This document shows, one piece after another, positions 34,501 through 46,600 of a DNA stretch of 64,000 nt. The position numbers and the translations under genes are program-made. Under the pieces are notes generated by a model. It saw nothing but the letters and a program-made list of their open reading frames with translations. It did no database searches and was not told where the DNA came from. Where the stretch lies: positions 36,094,421 to 36,158,420 of the forward strand of contig CALNVZ010003425.1 of assembly GCA_940671915.1 (NCBI GenBank), read 5' to 3'. Origin of the DNA: Paracentrotus lividus (lineage: Eukaryota; Echinodermata; Echinoidea; Camarodonta; Echinidae). Positions within the stretch are counted from its first letter, which is position 1, and each line of letters begins with the position of its first letter.

Positions 34501-36290
34501 TTCAAGCATATAAAACTATAGGTTAAGATGAGATTTCGTTCGGTCTGGTCTTGAGCAACTAACAAAAGTGGACTGTGTTTAAGTTTAAAGGTAGTGTCAG
34601 CCTTTTGCAGGCAAAAATATTATATTTCTAGCTTTTAGAGGATATAGTAGTATACCAATGACTATATCTTCCCACAACATGATTAAGCTCAAATGTGTAT
34701 GTTTGTCATTATATTGCGATTATCAAAATTCATTCCTATTTTTTCAACTTCGAAAAATATACCGTACGGTGCGAACCGCTGACCGTTACCGCAGAGAATA
34801 ATGCACGCTGATGCGCCGTGTGTATATTGCTGTGTACGGTCCGTGCTGCACGCGCTGTAATATCAACGATGTTGATGGAGAGCTGGTCAAGATTGGTAGT
34901 CAGATTTTCGTTTCGTATCACTGATCTAGGCAACCTATGACAGTAAGATTGAATAGACAGTATAGGTCGATCATATTCTACAGTTATGCCAAGTTGCATT
35001 AGTTTTCGCAATTTGTGAAAAAGGCTGATACTACCTTTAATCAACAGGGTGGTTTTTCACCAAGTCGCTTGTAAAGTTAAGAATGACTATACGAACAAGT
35101 GGAACATGTTCTAGGGTGCTATACAAATCTTGGGTGTTAAACTAATCACATTTTCAAACATTTATCACAAAAACTTATCACCAGTCGTTCGTACTGTTCG
35201 TAACTTACAAACAACTTGGTGAAACACCTCCCAGTTATAGTTATTGTTAAAGAAGAGACAGGGATGGGGGGGGGGGAGGGGGGAGATATAGGCCTACACC
35301 ATCAACATCATTGAATTGAATTATTCATGTTCCCTGTGTGGAACATGTTTTTGTAGGCAGCCCCTGATATCAAAGAAGTAGATGACCCATTTTGATTAGC
35401 GCCCTCTCTTGGGCAAGAAACATTACGTAACGCACAAGACAAAGTGAAGGTTGACCATGTCCCACACAAGGCTAAGCCATAGTAATCCACGAATCAATCA
35501 GGATTAAAGACCAAACCCTTACGCAATCAAAGTCCCAAATAAAGAAATAATCAATATATCGCAAAAAATGAGCTGTCAGTAAAACTTTCATGAGAAACTT
35601 ACCTTGGCTTCTATATTTTTAGGGCAATCAATTACCAAATCTACTGATTCCATCTCCTGCATCTGCGTCCGTGTATTAACCATGATTGTAGGAAAGGGCT
35701 TTCTTCTTCTAGTTCTGAACAGAATCTGATTGCTTTATTTTGTAGTTTGGTTACTGCATCAGAATGATCTGATCTGATCTGAATCTAGCAGTAAAGCTTT
35801 CTGCTCCGATAGTCCTAGAAAATACTACTATCTTGTTTGCTTTACTTTGTAGTTTAGTTTTTTTTCTTGTTTGTAATTGCATCAGATCAAACTGATCTAC
35901 ATAACTCTACCATAAAGCTGTCCACTCCTAAAGAATATCTGTTTGCTTTACTTCCTTACACCTGTTTACGATCCAGGGACTCAGTTTATTAGCTCAGTCA
36001 AAAAGTCTTTAAATCCCACCCCCTTTTCAAGGTCATTCATGCATACATCTAACTTTTGGAGGAGCAAATTTGTTGCGATTGTAATGTTTAACCAGTACCC
36101 CCTGGTATGGCATGCCATAAGGGAATCAAATATTATTACATTCCACTCTAAAAATATATATTTCTCTTTTACAAAACCATTTCACTCCAAGAAATATACA
36201 TTTCTCTTTTACAAATTTATTTCATTCTACTTTAAAAATATGTTTCACTAAAATATATATGTCCTTTTAAAGAAAATACATTTCACTTTA

Positions 36291-36323
<33 letters not shown>

Positions 36324-37585
36324 GTTTCACTTTTCACAAAATATATATTTTATTTTTCACAAAATATATATGTTTCACTTTTCACAAAATATATATTTTA
36401 TTTTTCACAAAATATATATGTTTCACTTTTCAAAAAATATATTTCTCTTTAGACAAAAATATTTACTTCTCTTTTGTAAAGAAAAATGCATTTCACTTTT
36501 CACCAAAAAAAAAAATATGCTTCACGATCACAAAAAAAAAGTGTTTTACTAAAAAAATACATTTCATTTTTTCACTTTTCATAAAAGACATGTATCTCAC
36601 TTCAGTACATGGAACCCTTCTTGACCGCATCGCATTGTTTATTTAGCTCTCCACGCATATACGTTACAAAATCGTGTATGTTTACACTGCATGTGCGAGA
36701 TGTGTATACGAACGCACAGTGTACAATATAATTCATTCCTCTATCGCAGTAATTTCACTCGATTAAAAAAAAAAAACGTTTTACTTTATTTCAAAAAATA
36801 CATGCCTCATTTTTCTCAATCGAAAGGCGGCGCTACATAGCATGACGCGCGGGTTGATGGCCACATTATGCAGCTCCTTGCCATTTTGTAATAATAGTAT
36901 TTTATGTGTCAATCACTGCCGCGCAGCATGCATAAACAAAAAACTGATTAGCTAATAACTGATTAGCCCAATGTTCATTTCAGTTTGTAAGCTTTAGTAT
37001 ATCATCGATTATAATAGAAAATAGATCAATAGGCCTACATAGAAATGCCTGTTATCACAGTTCCTAGGAGTTCTTCTTTCCATCATTTTTTTGTGCTCAC
37101 AATATGATTAAAATACATACAAAACAAACAGATCAAACAGTAAATGTCATTTAATACATTGGCTTGCAGATAATTCGTGATGTAGTTGAATTATTATACA
37201 GAAGCGCATGCCCCTGACTAAGTAAAGTCAAGGCTTGACGTACCAGGTGAGGCAGACATTATATAGTATCTTTGGCAGTTCGTTTTTTCTGGCTTGTGTT
37301 TTTTAATTGAATTGTGTTATTAATTCCCGCGAACACTACAAGTAAGGAGCCCTTATTATATATTTAAAAAAAAGGATTAATTTGTTACCGAACATCATTT
37401 CTAAAACATGTCATATGTATTCAAGTATGAAAAATGAATCATTCAATCGGGTAATAATATTTTGTGAAGCGTTTAAGCAGTTATTAAAAACTGGAAAAGC
37501 GCTATATGAATAACCCAGATATTATTATCATTATACATCCTATTCGTGTCTAATTTGTTACCCCCAGTCAATTACCACCCCCCCC

Positions 37586-37616
<31 letters not shown>

Positions 37617-40600
37617 CAAAAGACCAAAAAACACAAACGATCGTTTTAATGATAGCTGTCTAGATCTATTATTCAAGTATGGATCATCAACACGCGCGTC
37701 AGGTGTCGAGTGCTTGGATGAGGTGGGGCGGCGAAGAGCACGGGTGTCACTGAAGGAAAACAATTTAATTCCATGCATTCTGGTCACTTTACAAAGAATA
37801 AAATTTCCCCTCATGCTTCGCGCTAACATCGTTTTCAAATGGGTTTAATTAATAATTATCAGGTTCCTGAGGAATTATATGAAAACGCATAAAATGTTAT
37901 GTTGTTTTAAAGATACTCATATAGAGAAGATTTCCGTCACGCTTCGCTTCCGCAAATATTCTTTGAGAGTGGGGGGGGGGTGATAGGCCTACTTTATATT
38001 TTATGGAGATTTTCTCCCCTATGAAAGCGGTATTTTCAAATAAACAAAATAGGCTTCAAGTGCCCTTGATTTTCCATCAATCAATCAAAATATATCAATG
38101 GGAAAAGAAACTAATAGGACTTCTTCATAATGATTTTCAATAAGAGTTTTTAAAATTTTCGACATAGGCCTATGTTTCCCAGGCGCCTTCATTTAAAAAG
38201 TGCGTAGGAGCGCCAAAATCAGGTTGAGCCACCTGGGATGTTAATACGCACATGATCAAGACCTTACTCAAATCAGGTAGGCAGATCTACGCTTCTGTCC
38301 AATAATTTAACTGTAACATAAAGTTATCTGAAAACGAGTGTGTTCTAGGACATTTATGTGTTTCTTTGGTTGCTTGTTTTTTTTTTATAAATCAGATTAT
38401 TGTGAACACAAAACATAAAGGAAAGAAGAACTCTAAGCACAAAGTGAGATAGCACACATTTCTATTCATTCATCTATTTTCTATTATAATCGAATAACTC
38501 GATTATAGCCTCCAAAATGAAATGAAACATAATAATGAACTAATAAATTTGACATACTCAGTATCTTGTTCATACATGATGCATGGCATCATAAAAAAAA
38601 ACTATTATGCAAAATAATACAGCAAGATTAGTGTTTGTGGCATAATGTTCCCATCAACCCGCACGTCCTGTGTAGCGCCGCCTTTTGACCGAGAAAATTA
38701 AGCATATATTTTGTAAAACTAAAAGTGAAACGTATATTTTTTTTTTTTCACGAGAGAAAGATTACTGCGATAGAGGAATGAATTATATTGTACACTGTGC
38801 GTTCGTATACACATCTCGCACAAGCAGTGTAAACATACACGAATTTGTAACGTATGCGTGGCAAGCACAGATTCAATGCGGTGCGTTCAAAAAGGGTTTC
38901 ATGCCTTCGTAACTGAAGTGAGATACATGTATTTTATGAAAAGTGGAATGTATTTTTTTTAAGTGAAACATATTTTGGTGAAAAGTAAAATGCGTTTTTG
39001 TTTACAAAAGAGAAATAAATATTTTGTGAAAAGGGAAATATATTTTGTTAAAAGCGAAACATAAATTTGTGAAAAGTAAAACATATATTTTTGAAAAGTG
39101 AAGCATATATATTTTGTGAAAAATAAAATATATATTTTGTAAAAAGTGAAACATATGTATAAATATATATATTTTTTAGAGTGAAATGTATTTTTTTTTA
39201 AAGGACATGTATATATTTTAGTGAAACACATTTTTAAAGTAGAGTGAAATAGATTTGTAAAAGAGAAATGTATATTTCTTGGAGTGAAATGGTTTTGTAA
39301 AAGAGAAATATATATTTGTTAGAGTGAAATGTAATAATATTTGATGCCCTTATGGCGTGCCATACCCTGGCGACGCATAAATATGACTTCTTTTGATGAA
39401 TGGTCACTTAAAAGTACCCCATTTTTAAGTTAGCGAGGCACCTCCCAGGTAAACATTCTTTTAAAAATTGATCATTCTAAGATGGGTTAAATACCAGTAT
39501 CTTTAGATGTCCCGAGGCCACAGAAGCTTAAATTCAAATGTAAGGGGATTATTTTAGGATTTCTTCAACAAGCCAAACTGAAAACATGTTTTGAAACTAA
39601 GTTGCAATCCATGTTTAGAGCGCTGATCAGGGAGCAAATAAGTGAAAACCTTATAAGGGGCTAATTTAATGTCAAACTTAGATTAGAGAAACTACACAGA
39701 CTACAGAGGGCCTGATGATTACAAGGTATAAGGGTTATTACATGTAGATGGGTCACAATGACCAATCCTAATGCATCTTAAAAATCAAAATCAAATTATT
39801 CAGGGAATAATTTTCCTTTATATTTCGTAAATCTTCAATATACAGTCAACCTTGTCTAAGTCGAATTTGAATAAGTCAAATAAATGCCCAAGTCCAAAGT
39901 CTTCTCAAGTCAACTTTTCTTTATATTTTCATTTTAAGACAATTTTTCTTTATATTAATGAATTTTTATTTTCAAGTCAATTTTTATGTCAAAGTTATTT
40001 CTTCATTCCCAACAGATTCAAGCTTGTCAAGGTTGACTGTACTATCATATGATATGAAGTCAACGCTAACCTGCTTCTTGGCGACTTTGAGCTGTTTCTC
40101 CTTGCTAGCGAGCTCCTTCTTCGTCTCGTTAAGTTCATCTTCCAAGGAACGTTTGTCATTGGAGAGAGAACGGATCCGCGAATCTTTGTCAGCGATCTGG
40201 GCCTCGAGGGCAGCAACACGCTTGTTTGCTGCATTCAGCTCCTTCTCGAGTTTGTTCGCTCTGTTAGGGAAATAAGACAATAATTTGACATCAAAAATTG
40301 CCAGTAATTTAAATCATACATACAATTACAAAGTAAACTTGTTTTCTGATCTGTAGTGTTAATTCAGAACGGGTGAAAGTGTTATGTTAAAATGATTTTG
40401 GTTTTCAGGATTCTGACAAAATGTTGGATATTTAACTTTAGGGCAAGTAATGGTAAACTTGTACTGTTATGTAGCGACTTCCATATCGCAAAGGGAGTAA
40501 TCATTCATTAATATAAAGTGAAGTTGGTATGATTATGAATTAAAATTGATATTGCAAGATTTTAATCAACCAAAGAAGAATTTTGTTTTTTTTTGTTTTT

Positions 40601-43600
40601 TTTAATATTTTAAACACCTATCTAAATTCCATTTTAAAATTGCCTACATGTACTTGGCATTTGTTATTGATCCTTCAAATAACTTCTAGTACTTCTCGAA
40701 CTATTTCAGGAAGTCTTTTAAGCAGATTAACAGCCAGATCGATATATTTCCAGGGTTGGGTGAACAAATCAATACACAGGTCAAAAAACCATTGATCGGA
40801 TTCCATAAGGCCTGACATTGTTTCACTGCAAAAACAAATCTAGAAAGAAAACTAATAACAAAATGCACTCAATACCAAATCAGAACCAAGCATAAACCAG
40901 CATTGCTATTTTTTTGCAGATCAGGAGAAATTGGCTCAAATTTATTCTGAAAATATCAGATTTCTATGTATACCTAAAGGCCCTTTGTAACTTTCGTTCC
41001 CCACATTTTCATATTTCAGCACCTTTCTCCACTCGACTTATCAAAGTCTTTTCTAATGATTGACTGTCAGAAATCCTCACAAGGCTGTAGCAGTAATCAA
41101 GAAAGAATCGATATCAACAGTTTCCTAACCAATTTGAGCATATCGTAGAGTACAGTCATACATTCAGTGATTACATAAGAAAATCAATATTCTGTCCAAT
41201 AGCTGAATAAAAAGTCAAACCTCTTGTGTAATGGCTGAATGGTTCAGAGCTTTTAAAACAAAGATTATCCACAAGTAGGATAATGTAGTCGACATGGTAT
41301 ACTAACGAGTACAGTGAAGAACTGAAGACATGCTTTGAAAGTACAATGAAGAACTAAAGACACGCTTTGAAAGTCCAATGACCCTTTCTTCCTGCTGAAT
41401 TATCCACAACTGATGAATCTACAAATCGCTTGTTTTCAGAGGGCTTACAGACTCGCATCTACAATGTACATGTATATCCCAGTACAATGTAGGCCTACAT
41501 GTACATGTACATAAAAGATTTTCAACTGAATGACACCTCAGTTAGTGTTCCAAATCTTAACATTTCATGTCCACAAAAGAATCAATCTAAAAGCCCTGGG
41601 AGCATACGTGTATTTTATTCACAATTCTAATGATTTATGGTACAATTTGCAAAAGGGCTGATTTTGCACGCCCTTGAAAATGTTATATGACGATTTTCAT
41701 TCACAAGATCATACAACAAAAAGGCTAGGCATGAAGCCTGGGGGGGAGGGTCTATTTTTTTCATGGATCGCCATGGCAACGACCAGAATAAACACGCTGG
41801 AATGTAGATCATTATAGAATCATGATTGGCTGGGGGAGTGCCAGTGCCTACAGACAAAGGTCATGTGGAAACTGATCACAGACAAATATTCCATAAAAAT
41901 ATCGGATGACGGGTATGATAGCTCAATCTCCTCTGTCCCAATGAAGGGGTGATTGTTTCCATTTTACAGGCTTCCTTGCGGAATTTTTGCACTTGTAATA
42001 TTGCAGCATCCTGTACTAAAATGAAATAGGTCGTAGTGGTAATTGACATTACTACGGTGCTTATGGGGAGAAGCCTAATAAGAACAGGAGAAAGAAAGAG
42101 AGAGAGAGGGAGAGAGAGCGAGATAGAGAGACTCGTCCAAGAATGAGAAAATCAGACAGAGGTCAAAAGTCCACGTTGTGAACACGAACACACGTGTACA
42201 GGAATCAAATTAACTGCAGAAAGCCTACATACATGTACAGTGTGCAAAAGATGTTCATGTACAAACTACAGAAAAATGGCAATAAAGGCAGAAAGAGAGA
42301 GAGAGATAGAAAGAGAATGAGAGAAAATGAAAAAAAAATGAGCTAAATAAAATGAGGGTACTGTACAATGTAGTGTAAAAGAGAGATAGAGAAACTCAAC
42401 CTACTTGTATGTCAATACAGAGATGCACACACACAGAGCAACAAAGAGAGAGAAGGGGAACAAGGAGGAAAAATGAAAGAAAAATATTGTCCTGGCAGAT
42501 GTGAATAAGATCACCGAGTTGTGCGTCCTTCACAATGAACCCTATTTGCTAAGGACGCTTCAACCAACCGTGTAGTCTTTTTGTATCAGCGTTGACACTT
42601 CTTGTAGCTATCGAGCACGTGGCCTGCAGCAAAGCAGGATTGTCCAGCAGGGGAAATGTTTGCTGCTAACGACACAAAGTCAGAAAACTACATTGCTTTT
42701 TTTATCCCTTACAGATATTTTTCCCTTACAGATATTTTTCCAGTGGCAACTGATTGGCCTCTGTAGGCATGTTTTCATCTTGCATCATTTTCAGACACTT
42801 TTGTTGGTCATTTGTAATCTAAAGGCCGAATGTATGATATCAGAAATGAACTGAACATACACAGGAAAAATTTCAGGCTTTCTGCAAATTTATAAAGCAA
42901 TACAATTGCTATCAAAATAAAAGAAAAATTAATCCACTACCAATGTACATGTAGCCCTGCATATCTGAACATGGATATACATGTATAGGCCTAGATGAAT
43001 TGTGAACAATTACATTTCGGATGGTATGTGTCCATCACTGAAAACTGAAAAGGTGTCAAAGCCAACTGTCTAATGGGTCAATGATGTGGCACATGTACTT
43101 AGCCAATAGGTTTAAAGGGTGAAGCTAACATAAAGAAAGTTGGTCTATTGAAGATTTATGAAATACACAAAACTTTTTATTTTTGTTGTAGTATTCTTTT
43201 TAAACTACATGTAGGCCTACAATGCAATGTACGGGAAGCTTCAACAAAGTGATCCTTGATTTGGTCATTTAAATTCCACATTATCCTACATGTAGAAATG
43301 AGATCAGTCTGAACACATTATAGGTCCGAGAGTAGAATAGTGAACTGCTCCTACTTTAATTGTCTATTCGCTTTCTCCCAAATAGTGTCTAGCTTGTCAA
43401 CAGCCATTCAAAAAGAAATTTTTGTATTTCTATACCTTTGCTCCAGAAACTAGATAAAAAATAAATGTGTATCATTGATTCAGTTAGAGCTAATCTAAGA
43501 CAGGATGTACATGTAAGGGAAATCTAGATCAGAAATGGGACAAGACGATGATCATTAGTTGAGATTTAATACCAAATACTGCAGATAATGCAAGTGAATG

Positions 43601-46600
43601 GGTATTTCCATAACAAGAAATACTAATCAAGAAATTAAAAAGAACCTATACCTTTGACAGGGCTTGCATTTAGGGGGTTTTATTTTCCCAAATCCCAGGG
43701 GGTTTTATTCACTGGTAATTATAGTTTTATGCAGCCACATACAATTAAAGAATCTGAATGCATCAGAAAAATAAATACATTTATCAGAGAACTTCTATGC
43801 TTTATTATTTTTTTATTTTTTATTATGCTATAAAATAAAGTGGGGCAAAGGCCTACATGTATATACATAAAGATCCCGGAGACACACCCACACCACGATC
43901 TGGTAGTCTGTTTATCTAAACAAAGTAACCCTTGTTTGGGTAAATAACATTAACAACAATGGATCTAGAATTAGATCAAATGGTCTAAACTGGGCCTTCG
44001 ATCTGAATGAAGCTGAAAATGACCACTGGGAGGCCCCTGGTACACGTGGCCCCTAGATTTGGAATCCTTTGGGGCAACACATGTATGCACAGCAACCCTA
44101 AAATGTAGTTTATGGACTCCCTACAAATGTATGTCAGAAGTTAATGTGAAGAACCCTGGATCCAGCAAACTGCATATTTTTGTTCAAGGTTTATCCTTCA
44201 AATTCCTTTCATTCACTAGTTTCTTATCGTACGACTTCCCTTTCTGCATCAATTGAAAGTTTCGGATAGCCAATCACCTGCTTCCCTGATCATTATGGTA
44301 AACTATAAATGTCCCATTTTCAGCATTTAATCATATTTATTGCATCTTTGGAAAAAATAAATAAAAAAGGGGAAAAAGGGGGAAAACACACTGTGCTCTA
44401 GATATTAATAGGCCCTACATGTAAATGTATCAGTGGACAAGAATGAGATTCATTTTCTCCCCCCTTATTTTTTTAGGAAAGATTTTTGAGAAATCTAGAT
44501 CAGAAGGTACTAAACAAGCCTACAAACAAGTAGCATCACTGAAACTAACATTTTCAATACCTAACAATGCAATAAAAGAAACTGAATGAAATGAAAGTAG
44601 TGACAGTTGAACTGTAACATGGATTTAAAAAGAGCAATTATTGAGAGTTGTTTACAGACATTGTCAGGGGAGTACGAACATCGAACAAAGTGACCCTTGT
44701 TTGGGGTTAAAATCCAGTATAATGTGACAAGAATCAGATCAGACTAAAAATGTCTTTTATTGCCACAGAGACACTGCATTGATTAAAAAAGTTGGTTCGG
44801 CCAATCAGCAGCTTCAAAAATAAGCCAGTATTTATCTACTCAGTACAATGTAAATGCCAACTTTACTGGATAAAAAAACTATTTATTACTTAGATCTGGA
44901 GAAAAATACAACTCTTCAGACCAGTTTGAGTTGTTTGTTAAGTCTTACAGTATCAGTCTAGATAAACATCAATAAAAGTTACACAATTGATAAACAAGTT
45001 AAAAGTACCAGTAACATTCCAAATAATATTGTTTGCTTGAAACCTACAACAAGAATGTAAATCAGATCACAGGAGGAATGCAAGAAGTTGATCAATCCAA
45101 GCCCAATTTTGTCAAAATTTTATGAGTAGCCTATATCCAAAACTTGATTGTCAGAAAGTCTGTAGTGAACACAGTTGAAAATTAGCTTCATATGAGAGAC
45201 TAGCTACTGTATAACTATGGATCCTATTTTCCTGGTTTCAGACTAGGAGGGGAAATACTAAAGATCTCCATTTTGCAATATAGGGATGTTTTCATTGCAA
45301 TAAAAAGCCTAATTTTCATGGAGGCTCACTGGCTGACTCACAAATTTTCACAAAAATGAAACCACTACAAAAATAACTACTTAGACATGAAATTGAAAGA
45401 ATTTATAAGCTCACAAAATGTGCTTTTTATCTATCCTACAATATTAATTTCCCTCAATGGCTTTACAGGAGGAAATACCTGCTGAAAAGCAGGAAATAAA
45501 TGAAATTATTTAACTAAGGAAGAAAAAAGCTCTGTTAATTTGATGCATTTTCTCCTGTACCTGTAGTTCTATCCAATTAATAATGAATTTCAAAACAAAA
45601 TTCGAAAAGAAAATGAGATACAATACATTCCTCTATCTGTTAATGTACAGGAAAAGGTAAAAGAAGACACCAAGATAATTACAACACAAAATATGTGTCA
45701 TGGTTAGTGTGTTCACACAATTTTAATGACCATTTCCTTTCCTGTTCAATTCTTGAGCAACGTGTACGCAACTGTCCAGGAAATGCACTGGAAACCCCAA
45801 TACACAGATTCTAAATCTTATTGGTGCAGGAAGTACTGCCTTCCTGGTTCCTTCTGAAGGGAAAGGAAAGGTGATGTAATTGGGACCAGAATCTTCAGGG
45901 AAGTGGTCATGACTCGACTGGAAGAAAATGGGATTGCAATGGTTGTAACCATTTGCATGCCACATATAATTATTTCATATTAAACACAAAATGTATCTTT
46001 ACTCTTCATTTTTAAATAATATAAAAGAGACTTGTGATGCATGAATATGTGAAATATTTCACAGAAATGATACAAGCAGTATTGTTGCTTTCCTAGATAA
46101 AGCATTAAACAGAAAATTAATTTTATTAAATAATTGGGAAGACAGAGAGTACTTTTTTTCTCCTGAAGTAATAAACTACAATTCTTTAGTACGGGCCTTG
46201 TCGCATATACATGTATATAGGTGCCAGGTAGCCAATATACTATACACACATTATTTGAAATCCAGACTCTCCCCCCCCCCCCATTTTTAACAGAGACCAT
46301 AAGCCAAGTTGATTTTAGCACACAGAATGACTTGAACTCGTTTAGAAAATAGTCTCGCACTCACCACTAAAATCTACAAAGAACAGTAAATGAATTGTTG
46401 ATTTTAATTCTTAACTGGACAGTCTGTATGATATGAGATCATACATGAAAAATGTACATTTGTAATTGTATAGCAAACACCGGTACTGTAATCCATATTG
46501 TACACTAAAAAGTAACCAATACTTTATTTACATTATTTTGATTTAGAATACCGAACAATTTCTCAAATCATAGAAAGTACATTGTCCTGGATGATTTTTT

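Noticed and set aside
36322..36552. Repeated [14 protein letters not shown] frame
   Set aside because: It reflects the tandem AT-rich words in the fold-back arm, and a mirrored frame exists in the other arm.
39852..40275. Plus-strand frames over lamin exon 2
   Set aside because: Shadows of the coiled-coil exon on the opposite strand.
45723..45965. Minus-strand frame with [16 protein letters not shown] in lamin intron 1
   Set aside because: Lamin exons 1 and 2 join in frame without it and no splice sites frame it convincingly.
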